A DNA stretch of 64,000 nucleotides from Alphaproteobacteria bacterium (GTDB lineage Bacteria; Pseudomonadota; Alphaproteobacteria; Rhodospirillales; Rhodospirillaceae). The stretch lies in assembly GCA_030604885.1 (NCBI GenBank), contig JAUVUZ010000006.1, positions 62,001-126,000 of the forward strand, in the 5' to 3' direction. Position numbers and translations under genes: made by a program. Of this stretch, positions 7,082-15,360 are shown in pieces. A model generated the notes under the pieces. That model was not told where the DNA came from. It did no database searches and worked only from the letters and a program-made list of their open reading frames with translations. Position 1 is the first letter of the stretch. Each line of letters opens with the position of its first letter.

Positions 7082-7777
7082 TCACGGGTGGCCGCCGGTC
7101 CGTGGCTTCCAGGTGTCCGGCACCTCGTCTTCGCTCTCGGCGGCGGCCTTGAGCGCGGCGATGTCGTGGATCAGCAGGTGGTGGCGGCTCAGGCGGGTGA
7201 GGTGGCCGTCCTTGATCAGCTTGTTGAGGATCAGCGAGGTCGACTGGCGGGTCGAGCCGATGATCGTGGCGATGTCCTCGGTGCTGAAGTCGTGGTTGAC
7301 CACCGTGCCGCCCTCGACCGCGTGCCCCTTCTCGGCGGCGACGTCGACGAGGAAGCGGATCAGCCGGTGCTTGACGTCGCGGAACACCAGGCCCTCGATC
7401 ACGTGGACCGCGTTGCCGAGACCCTGGCACAGGCTGGCGATCACCGAGATCGACAGGCACGGGATGCGGACCAGCGCCTGCTTGAAGTTGTCGAGGCTGG
7501 TGGAGAGGATTTCGCCGGGCTTCTTCGCCTCGACGATCATCCGCGAGTGGGTCGAGAAGACGTCGCCCGGGCCGAGAAAGAAAAGGGTGAATTCCCGCCC
7601 TTCGTAAGACACGTAAACCCGCAGTTCGCCCGCCAGAACCACGAAGACGGTATTCTCGGAGGTGTTGGCGTCGCAGACGATCTCCCGCTCACGGATCTTG
7701 CGCGAGGTGAAGCTGCGGAAGAATTCGTCGTGCTCGGGGTTCTCGAGAATGTCGAACAGGCTGAAACAATGGGACAC
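7082..7777 (-). CDS. CooA-like heme-binding Crp/Fnr transcription regulator
   Basis: This 231-residue Crp/Fnr protein aligns without gaps, as far as I can recall the sequence, with the CO sensor CooA of Rhodospirillum rubrum. The cNMP-fold runs from about 20 to 110, the dimer helix to 140 and the winged helix from 168 to 215 with STRQSTSLILNKL as recognition helix, close to CooA. The heme ligand His77 is kept (GDVFSTHS). Cys75 is Ser75, the N-terminus is MSHC in place of the Pro2 end, and in the distal pocket Ile113 and Leu116 are kept while Gly117 is Cys117. It probably binds the two TGTCR-N6-YGACA sites nearby. Whether it binds heme or senses CO is inference. Confidence 0.82.
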   Translation of the reverse strand: MSHCFSLFDILENPEHDEFFRSFTSRKIREREIVCDANTSENTVFVVLAGELRVYVSYEGREFTLFFLGPGDVFSTHSRMIVEAKKPGEILSTSLDNFKQALVRIPCLSISVIASLCQGLGNAVHVIEGLVFRDVKHRLIRFLVDVAAEKGHAVEGGTVVNHDFSTEDIATIIGSTRQSTSLILNKLIKDGHLTRLSRHHLLIHDIAALKAAAESEDEVPDTWKPRTGGHP

Positions 7778-8107
7778 GGCCCCTCCGCAAGTGTTCGGCG
7801 CCCGGGTACGAAGATATGGTCCGATGGTTTCGGCTGGCTTTTGGCAATTTTAGGATATTCTTAATAAGACTGTCAATGTGACGGAAGGAGCGCGGACGAA
7901 ATTCGGGGTCCGATGTATAGTCAATATATATAATGGCGAGTAGATTTGCCGATTTATTGAGATCGATTCTCAAATCGTATTTCCCGCCGGCGTCGCGATT
8001 CCGGGAATGATCTTGGCGGCCGCTTCGGCGATTGCGAGGCGCTACCCGCTTGCCGCCGGTTCCGCTGTGGCGCATCGTGGCGGAAACCCGCTGTCGAAGG
8101 AGGCTCC
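7778..8107. other. AT-richer intergenic region between cooA-like gene and aspartate dehydrogenase
   Basis: These 330 bases carry no supported gene. They are clearly AT-richer than their surroundings, with a TATATATAATGG stretch at about 7925-7936 that could be a -10 region. Two half-sites, TGTCA at 7871-7875 and TGACG at 7879-7883, face each other but at the wrong spacing (3 rather than 6) for a CooA or CRP site. A dyad at 7957-7973 is listed separately. The region must hold the promoters of both divergent genes. Confidence 0.5.
7957..7973. promoter_or_regulatory. Dyad TTGAGA-N5-TCTCAA, Fur-box-like
   Basis: A perfect 6-bp inverted repeat with a 5-bp centre, TTGAGATCGATTCTCAA. The inner 15 bases resemble a Fur-family operator (TGAGAATGATTCTCA type). 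It lies about 135 bp upstream of the aspartate dehydrogenase start and 180 bp upstream of the cooA-like gene. No T-run follows, so it is not a terminator. The regulator is a guess from resemblance only. Confidence 0.3.
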
Positions 8108-8920
8108 ATGATCGCCGTCGCACCGATCCGTGTCGCCGTCGCCGGACTCGGCGCGGTGGGGATGAGCGTCGCCCGGGCGCTCGCCGACGGAATTCCCGGC
8201 TGCGCCCTTGCCGCCGCCTCGGCCCGCGATCTCGAAGCGGCGCGGGCGCGGCTCGATTTCGCGCCCGGGCTGCCGCTGCTGCCGGTCGCCGAGCTGGTCG
8301 CCCATGCCGATCTGGTGGTGGAGTGCGCCCCTGCGGCGCTGCTGCCCGAGATCGTTTCGCCGTTCCTCGACGCCGGGCGCACCGCGGTGGTGATGTCGTC
8401 CGCGGCGCTGCTGGCGCGGCCGGAACTGATCGCGCGCGCCGCCGCCGCCGGGGGGCGGATCGTCGTGCCCTCCGGCGCCCTGGGCGGCCTCGACGCCCTG
8501 CGCGCGGCGGCGGAGGGGCGCATCGATTCCGTCACCCTCGTCACCGCCAAACCGGCGGCGGGCCTCGCGGGCGCGCCCTATCTGGCGGCGCGGGGGATCG
8601 ACCTCTCGGGCCTCTCCGCGCCGTTGCGGGTGTTCGCCGGGTCGGCGCGGGAGGCGGCGGCGGCGTTTCCCGCCAACGTCAACGTCGCGGCGGCGGTCGC
8701 CCTGGCGGGGATCGGCGCGGACCGCACCCGCGTCGAGGTGTGGGCCGATCCGACGCTCGCGCGCAACCGCCACACCCTGAGCGTGGTGTCCGACAGCGCC
8801 GAGTTCACCCTCGCCATCGAGAACCTCCCCTCCGAGAACCCCCGGACCAGCCGCATCGCCGCGCTTTCGGCGATCGCGGCGCTGCGGGGGCTCGCCGCGC
8901 CGCTTCGCGTCGGCGGCTGA
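8108..8920 (+). CDS. nadX: L-aspartate dehydrogenase (NadX family)
   Basis: The enzyme oxidises L-aspartate to iminoaspartate (which hydrolyses to oxaloacetate and ammonia) with NAD(P). It has 270 residues, the usual size. The Rossmann start VAVAGLGAVGMSVARAL lies at 8-25, SGALGGLDAL near 120, and the family signature RTRVEVWADPTLARNRHTL then ENLPSENPRTSRI toward the C-terminus, the His of RNRHTL being the expected catalytic residue. The start ATG follows a GAAGGAGG site. The next gene begins 65 bp downstream on the same strand. Iminoaspartate could feed NAD synthesis, but no nadA or nadC is nearby, so aspartate catabolism is equally likely. Confidence 0.9.
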   Translation: MIAVAPIRVAVAGLGAVGMSVARALADGIPGCALAAASARDLEAARARLDFAPGLPLLPVAELVAHADLVVECAPAALLPEIVSPFLDAGRTAVVMSSAALLARPELIARAAAAGGRIVVPSGALGGLDALRAAAEGRIDSVTLVTAKPAAGLAGAPYLAARGIDLSGLSAPLRVFAGSAREAAAAFPANVNVAAAVALAGIGADRTRVEVWADPTLARNRHTLSVVSDSAEFTLAIENLPSENPRTSRIAALSAIAALRGLAAPLRVGG

Positions 8921-8985
8921 TCGCGCTATCATCGCCGCCGGAAGGCGGAGCCTTGCCGTTCCGCCGCAGCGGAGGGAGACGCGGG

Positions 8986-11382
8986 ATGGTCGACGGAACG
9001 GAACGTCTCGGCATCCTCAAGGCGGTCGAGAAGGAGATTCTCTGGCTCGCCTGCTGGATGATCCACAACGCCAACCACCTGCGCGACAAGGGCGAGGTGA
9101 AGGTGGGCGGGCACCAGGCCTCGTGCGCGTCGATGGCGGCGATCGTCACCGCCCTCTATTTCCACGCCCTGCGCCCCGAGGACCGGGTGGCGGTGAAGCC
9201 CCACGGCGGGCCGCTGTTCCACGCCGCGCAGTATCTGATGGGCCGCCAGAGCCTGGAAAAGCTGCAGAACTTTCGCGGCTTCGGCGGTGCCCAGTCCTAC
9301 CCCAGCCGCACCAAGGACACGGACGACGTGGATTTCTCCACCGGGTCGGTGGGCCTCGGCGTGGCGATCACCGCCTTCGCCTCGCTGATCCGCGACTACC
9401 TCGACGCCCGGCCGTGGGCCAAGCCCGCGCCGATGGGGCGGATGGTGGCGCTGGTGGGCGACGCCGAACTGGACGAGGGCAACGTCTACGAATGCCTTCA
9501 GGAGGGCTGGAAGCAGAACCTCCGCAACGTCTGGTGGGTGATCGACTACAACCGCCAGAGCCTCGACGGCGTGGTGCGCGAAGGCCTGTGGCAGCGCATC
9601 GAGGCGATTTTCCGCGGCTTCGGCTGGGAGGTGGTGATTCTCAAATACGGCGCGCTGCAACGCGCCGCCTTCGCCGAGCCGGGCGGCGAGGGCCTGCGGC
9701 GGTGGATCGACGCCTGCCCCAACCCGCTCTATTCGGCGCTGTGCTTCCAGGGCGGCGCGGCGTGGCGCCAGCGCCTGCGGGCGGAGATCGGCCCCGAGAT
9801 CGCGCCGCTGCTCGACCGCCGCAGCGACGCCGAGCTTGCGGACCTGATGGCCGATCTCGGCGGCCATTGCCTGGAAACCCTGATCGACGCCTTCGACGCC
9901 GTGGACCACGACCGGCCGACGGTGTTCCTCGCCTACACCGTCAAGGGCTGGGGCACGCCGCTCGCCGGGCACAAGGACAACCACGCGGGCCTGATGACCG
10001 AGGCGCAGATGGCGAGCTTCCAGGCCGCCCTCGGCGTGCCCCCGGGGCGGGAATGGGACCCGCTGGCGATTCCCGGCGACACCCCGGCGGTGCGCGAGGC
10101 GCTGGCCGCCGCGCCGTTCTTCCGCTCCGGCCCGCGCCGCTTCGCGGCGGCCAAGGTGGCGGCCCCCGGCCCCCGGTTCGTTGACGACCGGTCGATCTCC
10201 ACCCAGGCGGCGTTCGGCAAGATCCTCGACGCCCTGGCGACCTCCGACGCCGCCCTGGCCGAGCGCATCGTCACCGCCTCGCCCGACGTCACCGTCTCCA
10301 CCAACCTCGGCGCCTGGGTCAACCGTCGCGGCCTATTCGCGCGGGAGGCGCGGGCCGACACCTTCCGCGAGGAGCGCCTCCCCTCGACGCAGAAGTGGAG
10401 CTTCTCGCCCGAGGGCCAGCACATCGAACTCGGCATTTCCGAGATGAACCTGTTCCTGCTGCTGGGTGCGGCGGGGCTGTCGCACGCGCTGTTCGGCGAG
10501 CGGCTGCTGCCGGTGGGCACGCTCTACGACCCGTTCGTCGCACGCGGCCTCGACGCCCTCAACTACGCCTGCTACCAGGATGCCCGCTTCCTCGTCGTCG
10601 GCACCCCCTCGGGGGTGGCGCTGGCGCCCGAGGGCGGGGCGCACCAGTCGATCGGCCAGCCGCTGATCGGCCTCAGCCAGGATGGCCTCGCCGCCTTCGA
10701 ACCGGCGTTCGCCGACGAACTCGCGGTGATCGTGGACTGGGCGTTCGACTATCTGCAACGGGACGGCGAGGGCGACCCGGACGAGCGCACCTGGCTGCGC
10801 GACGAAACCGGCGGCTCGGTCTACCTGCGGCTTTCGACCCGGCCGCTGGAGCAGCCGACCCGGCGCGCCGACGCCGCCTTCCGCCAGGGGGTGATCGACG
10901 GCGCCTATTGGCTGCGCGAGCCGGGACCGAACGCCGACGTGGTGCTGGTCTACCAGGGCGCGGTGGCGCCCGAGGCGATCGCCGCCGCCGGTCGGGTGGG
11001 CGAGGCGCGGCGCGACATCGGCGTTCTCGCGGTGACCTCCGCCGACCGCCTCAACGCCGGGTGGACCGCCGCGCAGCGGGCGCGCCGCCGGGGCCACGCG
11101 GGCGCGCGCGGGCACATCGAAACCCTGCTCGCGCCGCTGCCCGCCCACTGCACCCTGGTGACGGTGATCGACGGCCACCCGGCCACCCTCGCCTGGCTCG
11201 GCGCGGTCGCCGGGCACCGCACCGTGCCCCTCGGGGTCGAGCATTTCGGCCAGTGCGGCACCATCGCCGATCTCTACCGCCATTACGGCATCGACGCGGC
11301 GGGGATCGCCCGCACCGTCGCCGGGCTGACGCCGGGCCGTGCCATCAACGCCCGGCCGCAGCGGTTCGACGCGGCGGGTTAG
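8986..11382 (+). CDS. Transketolase-like ThDP enzyme related to homodimeric pyruvate dehydrogenase E1
   Basis: A 798-residue thiamine-diphosphate enzyme. The ThDP/Mg motif is GDAELDEGNVYE (about residues 158-169) with the matching Asn-rich end VIDYNRQSLDG 30 residues later, laid out as in AceE-type E1 rather than in ordinary transketolase. A pyrimidine-binding domain (GISEMNLFLLLGAAGLSH, near 485) and a C-terminal transketolase domain follow. No E2 or E3 gene is nearby, so a pyruvate dehydrogenase role is not supported by context; the substrate is unknown. The start ATG 8986 has GGAGGGAG upstream; the frame is open much further but overlaps nadX. The TAG stop is completed by the first two bases of a MITE-like element. 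Confidence 0.8.
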   Translation: MVDGTERLGILKAVEKEILWLACWMIHNANHLRDKGEVKVGGHQASCASMAAIVTALYFHALRPEDRVAVKPHGGPLFHAAQYLMGRQSLEKLQNFRGFGGAQSYPSRTKDTDDVDFSTGSVGLGVAITAFASLIRDYLDARPWAKPAPMGRMVALVGDAELDEGNVYECLQEGWKQNLRNVWWVIDYNRQSLDGVVREGLWQRIEAIFRGFGWEVVILKYGALQRAAFAEPGGEGLRRWIDACPNPLYSALCFQGGAAWRQRLRAEIGPEIAPLLDRRSDAELADLMADLGGHCLETLIDAFDAVDHDRPTVFLAYTVKGWGTPLAGHKDNHAGLMTEAQMASFQAALGVPPGREWDPLAIPGDTPAVREALAAAPFFRSGPRRFAAAKVAAPGPRFVDDRSISTQAAFGKILDALATSDAALAERIVTASPDVTVSTNLGAWVNRRGLFAREARADTFREERLPSTQKWSFSPEGQHIELGISEMNLFLLLGAAGLSHALFGERLLPVGTLYDPFVARGLDALNYACYQDARFLVVGTPSGVALAPEGGAHQSIGQPLIGLSQDGLAAFEPAFADELAVIVDWAFDYLQRDGEGDPDERTWLRDETGGSVYLRLSTRPLEQPTRRADAAFRQGVIDGAYWLREPGPNADVVLVYQGAVAPEAIAAAGRVGEARRDIGVLAVTSADRLNAGWTAAQRARRRGHAGARGHIETLLAPLPAHCTLVTVIDGHPATLAWLGAVAGHRTVPLGVEHFGQCGTIADLYRHYGIDAAGIARTVAGLTPGRAINARPQRFDAAG

Positions 11383-11649
11383 GCCCTGTCCCGATAATTT
11401 TCCACCGCCTGCGTTGCCCTCCAAGGGGTGCAATGGCAGGCGCCGTCGCGCAGCCGATGCGGCGCATCGGCAAGCGGCGGCAACGCACCAGGGCCCCCCT
11501 TGGAGGGCAACCCTAAGGGCCGGTCGATTTCGCCCGCCGGATGCGTCGAAGGGCTTGAACGTAGTCCCCGCTACGTCCTACGCCCTTCTCCTATCCGGAC
11601 GAACGAAATCGACCGGCGCAGGCGGTGGAAAATTATCGGGACAGGGCCT
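11381..11649. mobile_element. MITE-like element with 33-bp perfect terminal inverted repeats
   Basis: The ends 11381-11413 and 11617-11649 are perfect 33-bp inverted repeats (outer end AGGCCCTGTCCCGATAA). Inside are nested inverted repeats: about 16 bp at 11412-11428 against 11494-11511, and a long imperfect hairpin from about 11520 to 11616 whose arms start CCGGTCGATTTCG and end CGAAATCGACCGG. The 269 bp hold no gene. Size, terminal repeats and lack of coding capacity fit a miniature inverted-repeat transposable element, perhaps driven by an IS5-type transposase. No clear target duplication is seen. The left end completes the TAG of the ThDP enzyme; the right end encodes the last five residues and TAA of the isoaspartyl peptidase. 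Confidence 0.75.
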
Positions 11650-12598
11650 GGCGCACTCGCCAGTCCTCGCGGTGGATGGCGCTGCGGAACCCGCCGTCGG
11701 CGCCGACGAAGCCGCGGTACATGCCCTCGCAGTTGAACGGCAGGGCGAGGTTGCCCGCGGCGTCCACCGCGATCAGCCCGCCCGAGCCGCCGATCGGCGC
11801 CAGCACGCGGTTGACCACGTCGTCGGCGGCCTCGGCGAGGCTCTGGCCGCCCCAGCGCATCCGCGCGGCGATCTCGTGGGCGGCGGCGACGCGGATGAAC
11901 AGCTCGCCCTGGCCGGTGGCGGAAATCGCGCAGGTGGCGTTGTCGGCCCAGGTGCCCGCGCCGATCACCGGGCTGTCGCCCACCCGGCCGGGGGTCTTGG
12001 CGGTGAGGCCGCCGGTGGAGGTGGCGGCGGCGAGGTTGCCGTGGGCGTCCAGCGCCACCGCGCCGACGGTGCCGTGGCGGTCCGCGTCGCTGCGGGTGTC
12101 GGCGGCGCCGGAGGCGCGGCGCGCCAGCTCGGCGCGCAGGGCGTCGAGGCGGCGCTCGGTGCCGAACCACGCCGGGTCCATGAATTCGAGGCCGATCTCG
12201 CGGCAGAACGCCATCGCCCCTTCGCCCGCCAGGAACACGTGGGCGGTTTGTTCCATCACCGCGCGGGCCGCCAGCACCGGGTGGCGCGGCCCGCAGATCC
12301 CGGCGATCGCCCCGGCGCGGCCGGTGGCGCCGTCCATCACCGCCGCGTCCATCTCGTGGGTGGCGGCGGTGGTGTAGACGGCGCCGCGCCCGGCGTTGAA
12401 CAGCGGCTCCTCCTCCAGCGACATCACGGTTTCGGTGACCGCGTCGAGGGCGCTGCCGCCCGCGCGCAGCACCGCGTGCCCGGCTTCGAGGGCGGCGCGG
12501 ATGCCCGCGTGATAGGCGTCGGTCAGTTCCGGCGTGAGGCTGCCGGAGGGAATGGTTCCGGCGCCGCCGTGCAGCGCGAGGATCGGGGTGCGGGACAT
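11633..12598 (-). CDS. iaaA: Isoaspartyl peptidase/L-asparaginase (plant-type, Ntn hydrolase)
   Basis: The enzyme cleaves isoaspartyl dipeptides and asparagine. The 321-residue precursor self-cleaves before a threonine: the DRHGTVGAVALD motif puts the nucleophile at Thr177, close to Thr179 of E. coli IaaA. LHGGAGTIP at the start and GTWADNATCAISATGQGE in the small subunit are typical. It is the last gene of the leftward gsi operon; iaaA is also linked to gsiABCD in E. coli, but there it comes first. Its last residues (QALSR) and stop lie inside the terminal repeat of the MITE-like element, so the original C-terminus was probably replaced. Confidence 0.93.
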   Translation of the reverse strand: MSRTPILALHGGAGTIPSGSLTPELTDAYHAGIRAALEAGHAVLRAGGSALDAVTETVMSLEEEPLFNAGRGAVYTTAATHEMDAAVMDGATGRAGAIAGICGPRHPVLAARAVMEQTAHVFLAGEGAMAFCREIGLEFMDPAWFGTERRLDALRAELARRASGAADTRSDADRHGTVGAVALDAHGNLAAATSTGGLTAKTPGRVGDSPVIGAGTWADNATCAISATGQGELFIRVAAAHEIAARMRWGGQSLAEAADDVVNRVLAPIGGSGGLIAVDAAGNLALPFNCEGMYRGFVGADGGFRSAIHREDWRVRQALSR

Positions 12599-12612
12599 GC
12601 GGACAACTCCGG

Positions 12613-13431
12613 TTAACGCAGGGCGGCGGCCATCGCGGCGGCGACGTTGACCCAGCGCACCGCCTCGGCGGCGGAGGCCACGGCGAAGCGCACGCGGGTG
12701 GCGTCGAGGCGTTCGGCCACCGGGATGGTGGCGACGAGATCGGCGAGGGCGGCGCCGGTGAAATCGAGCACCAGGGCGCGCGGCGGGTCGAGGCGCAGCG
12801 GCGGCATCGCGGCGGCGCGGCGCACCGCGCGGGCGGCGGCGGCGCGGATCGCGGCGCGGGCGGCCTCCGGGTGCAGGGCGAGGGCGGCGCGGTTGCCGAG
12901 CGCCTGCTTCACCTCCACCCGCTCGGCGAGGGGGAAGAACGGCGCGCAGTGCTCGGCGCAGACGTCGTCGCCCGCGATCATCCCCACCGGAATGCCGCGC
13001 TCGCCCGCGTAGGCGCCGTAGAGCACCGCCTCGCTCATGCGCTTGCCGTCCAACTCGACGGCGCGGAACGCCGCGCCCGAGGTGGTGTGGGCGAGCACGC
13101 CGAAATCCCCGGCCGGGGCGTGGAAGCCGACGCACAGGATCAGCGCCGTGCCCTCCGCCAATCCGGCGAACATGTTGAACGGCTTGGGCTTGCCCTGGAT
13201 GAGGCGGGCGCGCGGGTCGAGGCGGTCGGCGAGGAGGTTGGTCATCGGCCCGTGGGCGTCGTTGACGACGATCTCGGTGGCGCCCGCCTCCATCGCGCCC
13301 GCGATCGCGGCGTTGACCTCCTCGGTCATCAGCGCCCGGGCGCGTTCGTATTCCGGGTTGCCCGCCTGGCACTGCTGCGGCGTCGTCACCCCGGCGACGC
13401 CCTCGATGTCGGCGCAGATATAAACTTTCAT
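12613..13431 (-). CDS. dppA: DppA-type D-aminopeptidase (M55)
   Basis: This 272-residue protein belongs to the M55 zinc aminopeptidases typified by Bacillus subtilis DppA, which release N-terminal D-amino acids. The metal site is seen in VYICADIEGVAG (Asp8, Glu10), in VVNDAHGPM near residue 60 and in GDDVCAEHC near 140. The start overlaps the dmpA stop by four bases. Together with DmpA and isoaspartyl peptidase it makes the operon look specialised for peptides with D-, beta- or isoaspartyl linkages, perhaps from cell-wall turnover or damaged proteins. The substrate itself is inferred. Confidence 0.9.
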   Translation of the reverse strand: MKVYICADIEGVAGVTTPQQCQAGNPEYERARALMTEEVNAAIAGAMEAGATEIVVNDAHGPMTNLLADRLDPRARLIQGKPKPFNMFAGLAEGTALILCVGFHAPAGDFGVLAHTTSGAAFRAVELDGKRMSEAVLYGAYAGERGIPVGMIAGDDVCAEHCAPFFPLAERVEVKQALGNRAALALHPEAARAAIRAAAARAVRRAAAMPPLRLDPPRALVLDFTGAALADLVATIPVAERLDATRVRFAVASAAEAVRWVNVAAAMAAALR

Positions 13432-14489
13432 CGGTTTTGCTCCCGGTTCAGCCAGTCCGCCAGCGACGGACGGGCGTGGCCGTCGCGCCCGGTGCAGGCG
13501 GGAGCGGCGCACAGCGCGTTGAGCACCGCTTCGTGGGTGGCCTCGGCGGCGGCGCGGAACAGGCCGTCGATCTCGGTTTCGGCGATCTCCTCCGCCGTCA
13601 GGATCGCAGGCCCCCGGTGGGGCAGGCGGCGGGCGGTGGAAAACGCGAGGGCGATGTCGCCGCTGCCGTGGCCCCAGAACGAGCCGAGCCAGGCGATGCC
13701 CGCGCCGCCGCGCTGGGCGACGCGCCGCAACTGGCGCGAGGCGAGCGGCGCGTCGGTGGCGAGCACGACGATGATCGAACCGCGTTCCGGCACGTCGGCG
13801 AGGTCGTCGGGGGCGGGGCGGCGGCCGTCGGGCAGCACCAGGTCGCCCGCCTTGCCGAAGTTGGCGAGCACCAGCGCGCCGAGGGCGAAGCCGCGCCCGC
13901 CGATGGCGAGCACTCGCGACGCGGTGCCGATGCCGCCCTTGAAGCCGAAGCAGCTCATGCCGGTGCCCGCACCCACCGCGCCTTGCGCGGGCGGGGCGGC
14001 GCCCTCGGGCGCGCGGGCGGCGGCGAGGGCGGCCTCGGCGTCCGCCTCGGTCAGCGCCATCGCCTGGATGTCGTTGAGGAAGCCGTCGTTGCACTCGCAC
14101 ACCACCGGGTTGACGGTGGAGGTCTCGCGGCCGATTTCCGGCTCGGCGCGGATCGCGTCGCGCACCAGGGCGGAAAAGCCCGCGCCGACGGAAAAGGTGT
14201 TGGTGAGCAGGATCGGGGTTTCGAGGCTGCCCAGCTCCTCCACCTGCATCAGACCGGCGCTCTTGCCGAAGCCGTTGAGCACCGAGACCGCCGCCGGAAC
14301 CTTCTCCCGGAACAGGTTGCCGCCGTGGGGGAGGACGGCGGTGAAGCCGGTGGCGAGGGCGCCCTCGCGCCGGGTCAGGTGGCCGACGCGCACGCCCGGA
14401 ACGTCGGTGATCGCGTTGGCCGGGCCGGTGGGCAGGGCGGAGCGGATCAGGCCGAAATCCCGGGCGAGGCGTTTGGGTGCGTCAGACAT
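13428..14489 (-). CDS. dmpA: DmpA/P1-family aminopeptidase (S58)
   Basis: A 353-residue Ntn-type peptidase of family S58 (L-aminopeptidase/D-esterase, beta-peptidyl aminopeptidase). The N-terminus has NAITDVPGVRVGH, followed by GAVGAGTGMSCFGFKGGIGTAS. The self-cleavage site is the Gly237-Ser238 bond in PERGSIIVVLATDAPL, Ser238 becoming the N-terminal nucleophile of the small subunit. Members cleave small peptides including beta- and D-containing ones. The gene overlaps the upstream permease gene by 8 bases and the downstream dppA by 4, so it is a built-in operon member rather than a chance neighbour. Confidence 0.93.
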   Translation of the reverse strand: MSDAPKRLARDFGLIRSALPTGPANAITDVPGVRVGHLTRREGALATGFTAVLPHGGNLFREKVPAAVSVLNGFGKSAGLMQVEELGSLETPILLTNTFSVGAGFSALVRDAIRAEPEIGRETSTVNPVVCECNDGFLNDIQAMALTEADAEAALAAARAPEGAAPPAQGAVGAGTGMSCFGFKGGIGTASRVLAIGGRGFALGALVLANFGKAGDLVLPDGRRPAPDDLADVPERGSIIVVLATDAPLASRQLRRVAQRGGAGIAWLGSFWGHGSGDIALAFSTARRLPHRGPAILTAEEIAETEIDGLFRAAAEATHEAVLNALCAAPACTGRDGHARPSLADWLNREQNR

Positions 14490-15360
14490 TCTTGAGCTTG
14501 GGGTCGAGGGCGTCGCGCAGGCCGTCGCCCAGCAGGTTGAAGGCGAGCACGGTGACGAAAATCGCCATGCCGGGGTAGAATGTCACATGGCTGGCGACGC
14601 CGATGAAGCTGCGGCCGTCGGCCAGCATCGCCCCCCACTCGGGGCTGGGCGGCTGGGCGCCGAGGCCGATGAAGCTGAGCGCCGCGGCGGTGAGGATCGA
14701 GGTGCCGACGCGCATCGAGAAATAGACGATCACGCTGGGCAGGGTGCCCGGCAGGATGTGGCGCAGCATCAGCCAGCGGTTCTTGACGCCGATGGCGCGG
14801 GCGGCGTCCACGTAGGGCGCGTTCTTGAGCGCCAGGGTAGAGCCGCGCACCAGCCGCGCGAACACCGGCACCGAGAACACCGCCACCGCGTAGATCACGT
14901 TGTCGATGCCGGGGCCGAGGATCGCGATCACGCCGATGGCGAGCAGGATGCCGGGGAAGGCGAGCATCACGTCGGACGAGCGCATGATCAGGCTGTCGAG
15001 CCAGCGACCGTAGAACCCGGCGATCAGCCCGAGGGCGATGCCCACCACGCCGCCGATCGACACCGAGAGGAAGCCCACCGCCAGCGAGATCCGCCCGCCC
15101 CAGATGATGCGGCTGAGGATGTCGCGGCCGAAGGCGTCGGTGCCCGCCCAATGGGCTGCCGAGGGCGGCGAGAGGATGTTGAGGTAGTCGGCGGCGGTGG
15201 GGTCGTAGGGGGCCACCCACGGCGCGAACACCGCCGAGAGCACCAGCAGCAGCAGGACCCCGGCGGACCCGAGCGCCACCTTGCGGCGGCGCAGGCGGCG
15301 CCAGAACTCGCGCAGCGGGCTGCGCACGCCGGGAGAAGCGATGACGGCGGCGTCGCTCAT
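14482..15360 (-). CDS. gsiD: Peptide/glutathione ABC transporter permease (GsiD/DppC type)
   Basis: A 292-residue inner-membrane permease of the DppC/OppC class. It has a cytoplasmic N-terminus, one membrane helix at about 28-50, a periplasmic loop with [12 protein letters not shown], then five more helices. The EAA-type loop that docks on the ATPase is [21 protein letters not shown] near 190-210. It pairs with GsiC; the two genes overlap by four bases. The gsi name is by synteny and similarity; specificity for glutathione rather than other small peptides cannot be read from the permease. Confidence 0.88.
   Translation of the reverse strand: MSDAAVIASPGVRSPLREFWRRLRRRKVALGSAGVLLLLVLSAVFAPWVAPYDPTAADYLNILSPPSAAHWAGTDAFGRDILSRIIWGGRISLAVGFLSVSIGGVVGIALGLIAGFYGRWLDSLIMRSSDVMLAFPGILLAIGVIAILGPGIDNVIYAVAVFSVPVFARLVRGSTLALKNAPYVDAARAIGVKNRWLMLRHILPGTLPSVIVYFSMRVGTSILTAAALSFIGLGAQPPSPEWGAMLADGRSFIGVASHVTFYPGMAIFVTVLAFNLLGDGLRDALDPKLKNV

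Noticed and set aside
7871..7883. TGTCA and TGACG half-sites upstream of the cooA-like gene as an autoregulatory CooA site
   Set aside because: The spacing between the half-sites is 3, not 6, so a Crp-type dimer could not bind both in the normal way.
11381..11649. A complete insertion sequence at the 33-bp inverted repeats
   Set aside because: Only 203 bp lie between the ends, without any transposase fragment, so at most a non-autonomous element.
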